A stretch of 64,000 bases of DNA from Chionoecetes opilio (taxonomy: Eukaryota; Arthropoda; Malacostraca; Decapoda; Majidae): assembly GCA_016584305.1 (NCBI GenBank), contig JACEEZ010025401.1:1-64000 (forward strand), in the 5' to 3' direction. Below the pieces are notes generated by a model, which made no database searches, was not told the origin of the DNA, and was given only the letters and a program-made list of their open reading frames with translations. The position numbers and the translations under genes were made by a program. This document shows, piece by piece, positions 11,425-22,087 of the stretch. How positions within the stretch are numbered: position 1 is the first letter of the stretch; each line of letters begins with the position of its first letter.

Positions 11425-11825
11425 AGTCAGTTAGTTAGGTTAGGTAGACTTTGTGGTTAAGGTTAGGTTACACTTGGGGTTAAAGGTTAGGTTAGGTATA
11501 ATTTGTGGTTAAGGTTAGGTATACTTTGTGGTAAAGGTTAGGTTAGGTTAGGTATACGTGTGTGGTTATAGGTTAGGTTAGGTATACCTTTGTGGTTATA
11601 GGTTAGGTTAGGTATACTGTGTGGTTAAAGTTAGGTATGACTTTGTGTTAAGGTTAGGTTAGGTTAGGTTATACTTTGTCGGTTAAGGTTAGTTAGGTTA
11701 GGTATACTTGTGGTTAAGGTTGGTAGATATACTTGTGTGGTTAAGGTTGTTAGGTATACTTTGTGGTAAGGTTAGGTTAGGTTAGGTAGGTATACTTTGT
11801 GGTTAAGGTTAGGTTAGTTAGCATT
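11425..11825. repeat. TTAGG-containing minisatellite, unit about 25-35 bp
   Basis: About a dozen units of the form GGTTAGGTTAGGTATACTTT followed by GTGGTTAA. The number of GGTTA/GGTTAGG steps varies from unit to unit. It is the opposite strand orientation to the CCTAA tract at 11,036-11,155. Confidence 0.88.
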
Positions 11826-11869
11826 TTTACATATAGGTGACTGATGAATTTTTTGGGAGCCCTAAAATC

Positions 11870-12265
11870 AGTTATATTTGCTTCCCCCACCCAAAAAACA
11901 CCGTTATTCCCGCCAGTTCCCCAGGCTTGTTGGCTATGAGGGGAAGAAAAAAAAAGATAGGGGTGAAGTAACTTCTTCCAAAGTTTTTTTTTTTTGTCAT
12001 ATTGCAAAAAAAAATAGAAATAAAAAATAAAATTGCGACAAACGGTAGCATAGTCATTAAAAAAAACACATAAAAACAACACCAGGAAAAAATGAGGAGC
12101 ATCAGAAAAATCGTTTGGTTGGGTGAAACTATAAATTGACCGGATATTTTGGCTGGGGTACAAAATATTCTACGCATTATTTTGTACCCCAGCCAAATAT
12201 ACAGCATTCCCCAGGTCCCCAAGCTTGTTTTGTGGGAGAGAGGGGAGTAATGGCCAAACACTAGA
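11870..12265. repeat. Dispersed repeat, two pieces here and one at 13,765-13,865
   Basis: The block CCCACCCNAAAAACNCCG, then TTCCC, CAGGTTCCCC, GCTTGT and GGGCAAACACTAGAA recurs at about 11,880-11,945, 12,178-12,265 and 13,775-13,865. No coding potential. Confidence 0.65.
12149..12196. other. Perfect 19-bp inverted repeat (hairpin)
   Basis: Arm TTGGCTGGGGTACAAAATA (12,149-12,167), a 10-base loop, and its exact reverse complement at 12,178-12,196. It sits inside the dispersed repeat, at the start of its second piece. Confidence 0.95.
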
Positions 12266-12269
12266 ATAA

Positions 12270-13435
12270 ACCAGAAAATGGATAGGAATTTCTTCTATGT
12301 CTAGAGACCTGTGATCGATTACAGGACTTTCCAGCGGAATGCACTTTTGACGGGTAAGAAAATGTGTTAAGTTCGACGGTACCGTCTTACCACGTTCCGA
12401 AAAACTTCAATATGTCTGTACGTATGTCTATCTAGCATAAAACCTAAGGATATTTGTCAATTGAGAGGATAATATAAAATACAGTGTTATAGATCATTGC
12501 CCGCCAAAATTCAAGTGAAAAGGCCTCTACAGCCAAGATCCCCCATATCTTTCCTGTTTCCAGCCTAACGTGGTAACACCTTATCAAAACTAGCTTGCTG
12601 TCATTAGTATTGTTTTAATAAAATCAATTAGCGATAAAGACTACTATACAATGAAACAACAGTACTGTGTGTGCGGCTTCATCCACCAGGCTGAAGGCAG
12701 TGCCCTCCTGATGGTCACATGTAAATACACTACAGAAAACGGGCCCTCCAGTTTGTGGGAAACCCGGGATATCCTGACAGACACTATTATATATTCCACA
12801 TTTATTTTTTTTTTTACTTCCTCGAATTCATTTCTATGTTCCCTCATCATCATCCCTCAGCACAGGAGGGGGCGTCCCGTCCCATAAGATGTTTTAATTA
12901 TAGAATTTAAAACAACTGTTTTGTGTTAAAAGAATTTTATTTCTTTAAATTCATGGTTAAAATAATGATACATGAACTGTCACCTTAAAAGCTCCGGAGT
13001 CGAGTCGGAGGCGTTCATTTTCTACATCAGACTCAACAACTCGGTCATTATCCGATATTCCGCACGGTTCATAGTACGTATATCTGACATTTTCGAAATT
13101 TTGTATTTCGCCACACGTGTTAAATGTAAAATATTGTTTACAAATTACGTTTAATTTCATTTTACAACGATATGTTTAATGTGCATGTTGAACGATCTTA
13201 AAAAATATTATGAAGGGAATGAATGAGAGGGTTTTGACGGCAAGACGTGGAAAACGGGCTTTACTTCCACGATTTCATTTTTTTTCCTTTTTTCTTTAAT
13301 ATTTCATTTATTTCGTCACCACTTCCACGATGCATATGGTGGAGGTTTCCACGCTGGCGTCAAAAACGCATTCCGTCGAACCTTCCATGTTACCGTGGTG
13401 AACCTGACAATCATCACAAAAGGAATGAGGACTAA
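12270..13435. other. Intergenic sequence, no gene seen
   Basis: ORFs of 60-80 codons at 12,651-12,887 and elsewhere lack recognisable domains and show no coding bias. ACTTCCACGAT occurs twice (13,263 and 13,320), a small local duplication. Confidence 0.5.
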
Positions 13436-13439
13436 GAGG

Positions 13440-13720
13440 GTCGAGCCACCCCGCCCCAGCTTAGAGGTAAGGCTAAGAAAAAAAAGGTTATCTGTGGTTC
13501 AAGGGGGGCAGAGCCCCCGTGAGAAGGTTAGGTTAGATTATCGGGTGATGTGCTAGGAGGTTAGGTGGACATTGGCTAGGTTTAAAGAGGTTAGGGATAG
13601 GTTATATAATCGGGGGGGTCGCTATGCTAGGTTAACATTTGCTTAGGCAGGTTAAATACCGGTTAGTCGAGGGGGACAGAGACCCCCAGCTATGAGGTTA
13701 GGTTATATTGTTCCCTAGAT
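13440..13720. repeat. GGTTAGG-rich repeat with G/C hairpins
   Basis: Repeated GGTTAGG steps with two related hairpins. GGGGGC-AGA-GCCCCC lies at 13,504-13,518, and GGGGGACAGAGACCCCC is a near-palindrome at about 13,671-13,688. The two look like copies of one unit. Confidence 0.6.
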
Positions 13721-13869
13721 CTAGGGAACTTGGCTCATACATATCTTCAAAAAAATATACGTGTTTCCGGACGCATTATTTTGCTCCCCCACCCGAAAAA
13801 CCCCGCATTCCCACAGGTTCCCCCTAAACTTGTATGGGGAAGGGGAGAGTATGGGCAAACACTAGAAAT

Positions 13870-15830
13870 GTACCTTTTATTGTATTCCTTGTCATCTATT
13901 ACCAGTGGAACTGACGCCAAAAATGTCCACGTGGACGAGGCTCTAATGTGGGCGAGAGTCTGGTTGGGTGTTTGGGCGAGAGTTCCATAACCCTGAACCC
14001 AATCCCAATCTCTTAAAACATAATCTCAGCCTTAAACATAACTTAGTTCAATCTCATTTAATCTTTCATTTAATAGAAAAGAAAGAATCAAGGAAAGCTA
14101 ACGAAAATCCGCTTCTAATGATAGCTCCATCTAAATGTGTCTCACAAATATTAAATGGCCAAGGAGTTTAAGTGACTTTTAATTAATTTCATGTAGATTT
14201 CTTAGTCTATCATAATGGCTTTCTTAGTGTGTTTTAAGTTTTTATTTGATAATATTTATAGAACAAACATTTACGAAAGATCAACAGTATATTTTTTTTT
14301 TTTGCATGTATACTGTTAAAACAATAGGAAGGGAGAAATGGGAGCTGTAGTAGGTGGCGGGATTGAATGGAAACTGGAGGAGTTCGGCCTTAGTTAATGT
14401 GCAAGCCGAGGCGCGTCATCCACCTTTCACTGCCTCCAACGCTAAAGCATACAGTAAATCAAGGCAATTCTGGCACCTCTTCGAAAACTGAATGAATCCC
14501 AAACCACCACTGTGAACTTAATTCCGATACCACCAGAGTGATGTTCGAAAATGTGAGGAAATCGCGGCAGTGGCCTCCACTGGAAATAGACCAAATGAGT
14601 AGCAAGTTCCAGTATACAGTAGTCTTAGATACTGCCTGAAAACATTAACTCCCTAAGATAAACTTTTGTCTAAAACTGTCAATAACTGTAGCCGCGCTCT
14701 ATAGATCATTAACAGTAAAGCATTACACAGGGACGCCAAATTCAACATCATAATCAACATAAACGGATTGCAATTTTTTCTAATAATTTCACTTACTCGT
14801 GGCAGTCTATTTTCCAAACTGTAGTGACCAGAAAGCGTAGCTGATCTCAATGGAAAGTCCAACGGACACTGGCGGTGGCAGGAATCGCGGAGTGAGGCGA
14901 CGGGCAGCGCAGACGTTGCCAAACACTATTTGCCGGCAGATGCTGTTGGCAGAATTTAGTATTTATTATTTTTTTGCTTGAGTTTCGGGCCGGATTGCAA
15001 TGATAATGCCGAGCCAGGGTGGCGGGCCGGACCGGACGTGGGCCGGGTCTGGACCCGGGCGGAGGTTTGCCCGCACCTGTCCTAAGGGTGGGGGGCCTCT
15101 GGTAGGGGGAGGGTGTCTGTATGCATGTTAGACAACTATATCATTTCTACAATATGTATATAAGTTGAAAGGTTACGCGGTAAGTGTATTAACACTGCCG
15201 AATATCATGAGCAAAAAATATTATGTATAGAAAATGTAATTGGTAACGGCGGCAGCGACCGCGCAGTTCGTCCATTATAACCAGTTATTTTTGGGGGAAT
15301 ATTGAGTTATTATTTTGTACTTTGTAGTAATATTGATGACTTATTTTCAAACAAAAAAATATTTGTGTGTGTGATGAGAGGCAAATGCAACTTAATTAAA
15401 GACCACCCAAAAAACCCTAAAAAAAAAAAAAACCTAAACTCAATGTAGTAGTCCTAACCAAGGGTCTTCGCCCCATGGACAGTATTATTCTAGAAAAAGC
15501 TGTTATTCCAGATAAACACCGAATCACTTGCTCAAGGAAACATGTGTGTTAGTGAGGTGCATCTGCAATACAAACACACTGCTCTATTGTTTTTCCCTCG
15601 GAACTTCACTCTTTCCCGAGTATTAATTTTTCTGATCTCTTTTAACTACGCGCCGCGACTTGCCGTTTAATACAGCAAAATGTTTACTTCATAACCACAA
15701 TTTTCCACCCTTATGGTTGGAGTCGTGTTTTATTGGTTGACCTTAATTAACTGCAAACTATAAGGAGAAAAAAGAGTGTTTTAGTCATTATTAATCAGCA
15801 AAAACTGGCTCTCTCTACCAGCTGAAATGT
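13870..15830. other. Intergenic sequence, no gene seen
   Basis: AT-rich with a GC-rich patch at 14,990-15,110 that holds the small inverted repeat CCGGGTC-TG-GACCCGG. The 89-codon minus-strand ORF at 14,653-14,922 has no recognisable domain. The cluster of CpGs near 14,830-14,920 could be promoter-like, but nothing supports transcription. Confidence 0.5.
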
Positions 15831-15832
15831 AC

Positions 15833-17045
15833 ATAAGAACATAAGAAGCTACAAGAGGCTGTGAGACCTACACAGGGGTAATTTCCTGTTACTTAAACAC
15901 TACCTACATCCACCTTTCATCTCCATCCCATCCATAAATTTACCAGCCTCATTTAAAACTCCCTATTGACTCCGCACTAACTACCTGAGGGAACTGAGTC
16001 CATTCCAATCATTTACCACGCTATTTGTGAACCATTTTTTCCCTTTTCCCTTTTCTTAAATCTACAGGGAAGCCCCGAAGATACGAGCAGTCAGGTTCCA
16101 CCTGGCATACTCGTAAAGCGAAATCTCGTAAAAGGGGAAAATATAACTAATGGTAAAATACTATAGGTTTGGTTCCAGGACCCCATCAAAGATATGTTTT
16201 TTTCAAGCAAAAATAAACTATCCCAAACACAAACAAAACACACAGCGTTTTATATTACCCACACGGTATACCTATTCTGTAGAAAAAGCATTCTGAAAGA
16301 GAAAATAGACACTAAAGGCTGTACTGTAGAGGGAAGGGGCTGTACAAGACGTTGTATGTAGGGGACGCCGCGTGATACAAGATCAAGAGGGGGTTTAGGG
16401 TAGGTAAGGGACAAGGAAAAGGGGGGCGCAGACCTCTTCCATGCCCACAAACTCGACTCTGGCATCTGAATCATTGTACATTGTTGTGTACACTTTAACT
16501 GGGACACTGGCTACACCAACACAGAGTTCACACACAGGTTTATTTGGGCGGGAATATGTAGGTACAGCGGAGGAATGTCACGAGGAACAGAGAGGAGGAG
16601 TGGTGTCCTCTCACTGTGGTGGTAGTAGGAAAACTGCCAGAAACTGGTCTAGGAAGCCAGGGCGGGGAACCAAGCAAAGGAGGTGGGGGGAGGAACTAGG
16701 GTCACGAGCAAGTAGGTCCACGCCAGGTGTTGGCTTGACCTTTAGGGGTAATTAGCGAGGTTGTGGCCCCAAGCTTGGGCCACCACAAAAACATCATACA
16801 GCCAGATGCATACGTGGTAGGGCGCGCATTTTGAATTTGGTAATTTAAACTCACCCTAGTTTGAATGGTCGTAGCATTGGATTTTCGATCTCGTATATTG
16901 AAAATAGACCCTAATTTACTCAGCTCGTATCATTGATTTCTCGTATACCGAATGCTCGTATAACGGGATTTTCCTGTACACTTTCCAGCTTGAACCCCGT
17001 TACTTCTTGTTCTACGGATTCAAGCTGGAAAAAGCGTAGATTTAA
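15833..17045 (+). mobile_element. Dispersed SINE-like repeat, interrupted by a MITE
   Basis: Starts AAGAACATAAGAAGCTACAA, contains ATCCCATCCATAAATTTACC and CATTTACCACGCTATTTGTG, and ends with TTCCAGCTTGAACCCCGTTA. I remember this kind of sequence as abundant in decapod genomes (recollection, not checked). The repeat stops at 16,062 and resumes at 16,979, on either side of a MITE. Near 16,987-17,035 a TTCCAGCTTGAA arm pairs with TTCAAGCTGGAA. Confidence 0.6.
16065..16976. mobile_element. Tc1/mariner-like MITE, 912 bp, TA-flanked
   Basis: The left end reads CAGGGAAGCCCCGAAGATAC and the right end, reversed, CAGGAAAATCCCGTTATAC. Both continue into GAGCA-TC. TA flanks both sides (16,063-16,064 and 16,977-16,978), the standard target duplication of the superfamily. 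There is no transposase ORF, so the copy is non-autonomous. Confidence 0.75.
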
Positions 17046-17189
17046 AAAGGAAATAGGGCAAAACTGGTTCCCCCAAATAGGGTGCTAAATGGTTGGAATT
17101 GACTCAGTATTTCTGTATAATTTCTGCTCCAGCATATGGTGAGGATACTATTCACTGAAACACAAAATAGGTTCGTACAATTTTGCCTG

Positions 17190-17400
17190 AATCCACCAAA
17201 AAAAGGATAACCCCGTGGTTAAAAATTACAGACTTGCAGCCCTCAACACCGTGGTTATAGATACAGGACCCGTATCTTTTCACACCGAGGCCAAAGATGC
17301 AGATTCGTACCGTAACACGACGGCCGTACTCTTTATGCCGTGGCTCAAGATACTGCACCCGGGCTCTTTGCCACGGCCTGAGATATGGCAGTCAAAACCA
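17190..17400. repeat. Short minisatellite, unit about 36 bp
   Basis: Four to five degenerate copies of CGTGGTTATAGATACAGGAC-type sequence followed by CGTATCTTTNACAC. The minus-strand ORF over it shows the same period as an IFNHGV / IYNHGV repeat and is not a gene. Confidence 0.65.
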
Positions 17401-17526
17401 TTCCGTCTTACGACGTAGATAACACTTTAGTCGCCACCTGCATAATGTCGAAAACCCGCCATCCGCCATATATTACGAACTAGCCGCAAAGCCGCACTCC
17501 GGGCGGACTTTTTGGCTAGCTCCTGC

Positions 17527-17583
17527 GAAGGGCTATTGGTGGGCCTTCGGCCCACCAAACACAGACTCTCCAGATAGCCCTTC
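17527..17583. other. Nested double hairpin
   Basis: Outer arms GAAGGGCTAT (17,527-17,536) and ATAGCCCTTC (17,574-17,583) enclose an inner hairpin TTGGTGGGCC-TTC-GGCCCACCAA (17,536-17,558). Both are perfect. A looser TAGCCGCAAAGCCGC / GCGGACTTTTTGGCTA pair lies just upstream (17,481-17,518). Confidence 0.85.
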
Positions 17584-17632
17584 TAACTTTCCTGAAATCA
17601 TGGATGTAGAAATCTATGTATTAACGCCTTAC

Positions 17633-17998
17633 CCATCACCCCCCCCCCATTCACTCACACCATTACCCATCAGCCCCCACCCATTCACTCACCCATAACC
17701 CCTCGCCACACACCCATTCACTCACCCATTACCCATCACCACAACCCATTCACTCACCCATAACCATCCCCCCCCACCCCTTCACTCACCCATTATCCAT
17801 CACCCCCACCCATTCCTCACCAAATTTCCCATTCACTCACCCATTACCCATCACCACACCCATTCACTCACCCATTACCCATCACCACACACCCATTCCC
17901 CACCCATCACCCCCCCCAACCCCTTCACTCACCCATCACCCCACACCCATTACCCATCACCCCACCCATTCACTCACCCATTACCCATCACTCTACAT
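17633..17998. repeat. C-rich minisatellite, unit about 30 bp
   Basis: Tandem CACCCATTACCCATCAC / CACCCATTCACTCACCC units, about eleven copies with length variation. Confidence 0.9.
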
Positions 17999-18194
17999 CA
18001 AGGTTTCCTCAATTCTCGCAACCCACATTTTTTTTCTTCACAATTCTCGCTAATAGGCTGGTTTAAAAAAAAAAGAAGAAAAAAAAGTGATGGATCATTT
18101 TCATAAATGGGCTTATAATGTGCCCTGGTCGAGCTGGTTCCAAAAAATGTACCATAAAGATGGGATTGTGCCACGGGGGCGGACTTAGCATGGA

Positions 18195-18216
18195 CACACA
18201 CACACACACAGACACA
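18195..18216. repeat. (CA)n microsatellite
   Basis: ACACACACACACACACAG followed by ACACAC. A (GT)n tract also lies at 19,066-19,086. Confidence 0.9.
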
Positions 18217-18429
18217 CTTTCGCTTATATTATTATAGATTATAGCAACACTACTGATTTTTGTGTGCCACTGAAGATGATACACAGTAGTTTATAGCTTG
18301 ACTGTACACTGTTTCAGTGTTGTTTTATGCTTCGTATCTGCAAGTATATATGCCTTCAAATTTCCCTACTTGTTTTTTTTTTCTTCGGGCGACGATGACG
18401 GCGGGAGGACACCCAGACCATAAACACTA

Positions 18430-18548
18430 GCTGGCGATCTTAACTTCTTCAATGCCCAATGCTGCCAGATCCTTTTCAACACACTGCCTCCATGTCTTCC
18501 TTGGCCTGCCCGGTGGACGGCGACCTGGAACTTCCACTCTAACAGCTC
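18430..18548 (-). pseudogene. LINE reverse-transcriptase C-terminal fragment
   Basis: Read on the minus strand, a short frame gives VEVPGRRPPGRPRKTWRQCV, then EKDLAALGIEEVKIAS before a stop. The GRRPxGRPxKTW...V..DL..LGI pattern is the well-known tail found downstream of the RT domain in many non-LTR retrotransposons. Nothing else of the element is recognisable around it. Confidence 0.75.
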
Positions 18549-18879
18549 TCCCCAATGCCTCACCACCGTCACTCCTCTTCACGTGCCATCACCTCCATCT
18601 CCTTACTCTCACCTGACACTACCACTCACTGACACTTCAGTCAACTACCGCACCTGTGATAGCATCAATAGGACCTCACCAGGGCTCATAGTGTTTTCCC
18701 CCAAGGGATCCTCGCAGCCCTAAAACAAACAACAAAGTGTCGTAATAGTCCCGCGGCGGGGTAATTGATATCGGCGGTTGCCGGACAGAGTAGGAAAAAA
18801 CGTCCAGGGGTGGGTAATGGCCTCGGACTGTTGCGAAATTTCCCCGGGCTTTTTTAGACTCCCGGACCAGTGCTCCCCC

Positions 18880-18998
18880 CTAATAGTCCGCAAAAACGAG
18901 GGTTTACTGTATATCAGAGGTTTGTTCGAAGGCAACACGGTGTTCGGATTATCCAAGATTCGGTGTTCCGAGGTTCGGTTTATCGAGGGTTTACTGTA
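18880..18998. mobile_element. pogo/Tigger-like MITE end
   Basis: Reversed, the end reads CAGTAAACCCTCGATAAACC followed by GAACCTCGG, with TA (18,997-18,998) outside it, typical of pogo/Tigger ends. A second partial GAGGGTTTACTGTA lies at 18,898-18,911. The opposite end was not found with confidence. Confidence 0.6.
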
Positions 18999-19522
18999 CA
19001 TTGCTATCAAGTCTCCTCTTTTTCTTCTTTCTTCCGATGATGGCAACCCCAATTTGTTCAGCCAGTGTGTGTGTGTGTGTTGTGTGACGGTCAGGCAGTA
19101 AGGTAAGGCAATATTATTGAGGGTTGTTGTGTCTGATGTGCAAGGCTTGGCTACACTTGCCTGCATTGAAGGTCACGAGCCACTCACCATTCCCCTCCTC
19201 CATGTAGAGTGGTGGCGTGAGGCTCCTGTGCTGGCCTTATATTACTCCTTGGCTGGAAGCACTGGCTAGGTGTTAGCTGGAAGGGGAAGCAGGAAGAACC
19301 ATTAAAGGAAGCGTTTCCCTGCTTGTGTGCTGACGGCCTCCAATGTTACAGGTGCTGAGGTGAAGAGTCCAGGTCGGCGCCCACGCCAGGACTTCTCCCG
19401 GCTTCCCTTGTTAAGGGAACGCTGTGTTCATCCCCGGGGCAGCTCGTCCGGCCTCCACCAGGGTTCCTGCAGGACCAGCTGAGGCCTCCCACCACAGGTG
19501 TGCTGGCAGAAGTAGTGCTGCA

Positions 19523-19968
19523 ATGGAGGGCGTGAGGACCTACACTTGTGACCACTGTGGCAAAGTGTGCTCCAGCAAGGCTGGCATTACTGCACACATC
19601 CTCACCCATACACGCAAGACAGGACTGAGGTGTGACCACTGTGGGAAAGTGTTCACTCAAAAGACTGATCTTAGGAGGCACATGTCCACCCACACTGGTG
19701 TGAGAGACTTGAGTGTCAAGAGTGTAGGAAAACTTTTACCCTCAAGAGCAATCTTAACACACACATCCTTACCCACACTGGTGTGAGAAACTTTGAGTGT
19801 CAAGAGTGTAGGAAAACTTTTACCCAAAAGAGCAATCTTAACAAACACATCCTTACCCACACTGGTGTGAGAAACTTTGAGTGTCAAGAGTGTAGGAAAA
19901 CTTTTACCCAAAAGAGCACTCTTAACACACACATCCTTACCCACACTGGTGTGAGAAAACTTGGTGTC
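19523..19968 (+). CDS. C2H2 zinc-finger protein, N-terminal part (interrupted)
   Basis: Encodes five C2H2 zinc fingers, a DNA- or RNA-binding array expected in the nucleus. The ATG at 19,523 directly precedes the first finger and has a purine at -3 and G at +4. Fingers read YTCDHCGK...HILTHT, LRCDHCGK...HMSTHT, then three of the form FECQECRKTFT(Q/L)KSNLN.HILTHT. Finger linkers are HTGVRNFEC, not the canonical HTGEKPF. One T is missing at about 19,707, where TTT became TT, which puts finger 3 in another frame. The last three fingers are almost identical in DNA (84-bp period), a recent expansion. After about 19,960 the next finger dissolves into error-rich sequence and repeat R. The coding sequence picks up in the same finger type at 25,868. 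An acceptor-like CAG at 19,349-19,351 may start the exon. Confidence 0.78.
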
Positions 19969-20269
19969 AATGTGTTGCTGGAAAAATTTGGGGGGGTTTT
20001 AGGTATGGGGTATTATACTCGTCAACGTACTTGAATGATATGATTTGGGGATGATTTGGATAAATGATTACAACTTGAATGGAGAATTTTAAACCTTAGT
20101 CTTCTGCTTCACTATATGATTGTTAAATGACCACGCCCTCACTGCGGAAAATACTGAAAAAAGGGGGATGTTTGGGGGGAAAGGGGAAACAAAGGGGGTA
20201 GGTTGGGGATTGGGTTTGCCACCCCCCCCCCGGCGATTATTTCACGGGTTACTCCCGGGGGCACTTTTG

Positions 20270-21695
20270 TTTAATATTAATTTTAGATTGAATTTTGGTA
20301 GTCGTAATGGCCGGGGAAATTAATCGAGAAAGGGCTGAACTTTTTTGGGAAAATGTGGGGAAAAATTTCCTAACTCAGAATAATCCCCCGGGGGTTTTCA
20401 TAAAAAACACAAAACTATATTTGAAAATGAATCCTATTTATTTTGAAAAAGGGTTTAATCTCTCACTTAGTCATTTTTCGAATAAGGGTTAAAACTTTTT
20501 AACGAAAAACTTACTCTGACAAAAGGACAGCAAATTTCCCACACTTAAACCTGGGGAATTTCCCTTTAGGGATGAAAAAAAGTTTTCTGAGCATAAACCT
20601 CCTTCACTAGAATTTCTACCCCAAGGCATTCCCCTCCCTGGGTAAAATAATATTTTAATTTTTATAAAATCCACAGGAAAGGGAAAGGATCTAGTAGAAA
20701 AAGAATATGGCGAAACAGTGTTGTGTGTGTTTCAGAAAAAACCATGTGGTTTTTGGGAAGGCGACACGGGGGGCCTTAAAGGACAGGGAGAGAAGCCCTC
20801 CCTTGAAGGAAAGGGAGGGGAAGATTTTTAATAAAAAAACCTTTTTAAGGATGGGCGGAACATCTAGCCTTGTGACACCAAACTTTTTAACCCTAATATT
20901 TATATAGAAATTAAGATTAATACACAAGGGAAAAAAAAACCACCGGAGCTGGGGTGGATATTTTTACCTTGGGGGACAGGGAGAAAGACTGGGGGCCCCT
21001 GGGGAAACTTCCGCCCCCCAAAAAAAAAGAACTTGTTTGGAAAGCCTGCTGGTGCCCTTAAATGAACAAATTAAAATTTCCGGAAAACTATTTAAGTAAT
21101 TTTAAAACCGCGTATCCCCCGGGGGCCGCCCCCAATTTTCCAAACCCGTTACTTTGAGTAGAAAATTTTAAAATCTGATCTATGGTTTACGAAGGTTGTT
21201 TTACATGTTAAAATCCAATCCGAACCCCCTGTTTTAGAGCGAGGTTTTGGGATTGAATTTTTGCTTAGATTTTTTGGGGGCTTTTTAATTTTTGCGGGGA
21301 TCCTTACTACAAAACCCCAAAATATGACCATAACCATAACCGATAGGGATTTTTTTGAAGGACGTTTAAAAATGGGGGAGTTTCCCTTTGGGTTTACGAG
21401 AAAATGGGGAAAAGGGAAAAAAAAAAGAAATGACCCTCATTTTATCACTGATCGCAGAAAAAATTATCCCAAAAATTTGGACTCGCATACCCGGAAAGTG
21501 AGGGAGAGAGAGGGTTTGAAAAAATGAAGGAAGAAAATGGCGACAAAAGAAAAAAGAAAGGAAACAAAAAGGTGGTTTCGGAATAGGGGAGACTCCCCCG
21601 TGGGAAAACAAGGGAAAAAATTACCTACTGACAAAAAGTCGGGAATTTCATATAAGAATTCTACTATCATCCCCCGAAATAATGGGCATTACAGG
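20270..21695 (+). repeat. Repeat R, copy 2 (error-rich)
   Basis: Same sequence as 24,530-25,866, but with homopolymer-inflated differences throughout, for example ACGGGGGGCCTTAAAGG here against ACGGACGGCCTTGAAGG there. Shared end GGGCATTACA. No coding potential. Confidence 0.8.
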
Positions 21696-21724
21696 TCTTT
21701 TCTCCGGGAAATTAAATTCTAGGC

Positions 21725-22085
21725 ATCAAAGTCGCTACTTAGGGATCATTTTTTCCGTTTTTAAAGTGCGTCAAGAGGAGGTGTATGGACGAATTTTAAA
21801 GGTAAATTTAAGGGAAATTCTTCTGTTTTTAAAAAACGGGGGGTCTGCTTGTGTTTAGATTCACAAAAAATCCAAAAAAGGAAGTTCCATCAACTATACC
21901 TGGGTAAGAACGTGCCGTCAACCTGCTTAGTCCGCATTTTCGGTGAGGATATATCCCCGAGGCGCACCCCGGCTTGCCTTGGTAAATGATAAAGCCCACA
22001 AGTCCTGAAAATGCCTCAACCGCAAGCTGGTTGACTTTAAAATGAGGGAAAGGAGTACTATAATCTCGAATTAAAATATCCTCCC
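21725..22085. other. Unassigned spacer
   Basis: No ORF, RNA or repeat relationship recognised. The base composition shows the same homopolymer inflation as the preceding block. Confidence 0.5.
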
Positions 22086-22087
22086 AC

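Noticed and set aside
11425..11825. True telomere
   Set aside because: The TTAGG steps are interrupted in each unit and flanked on both sides by ordinary sequence.
19657..19944. Minus-strand repeat ORF with VGKDVCVKIALLGKSFPTLLT units
   Set aside because: Antisense shadow of the zinc-finger repeats. The same is true of the minus-strand ORF at 25,862-26,206.
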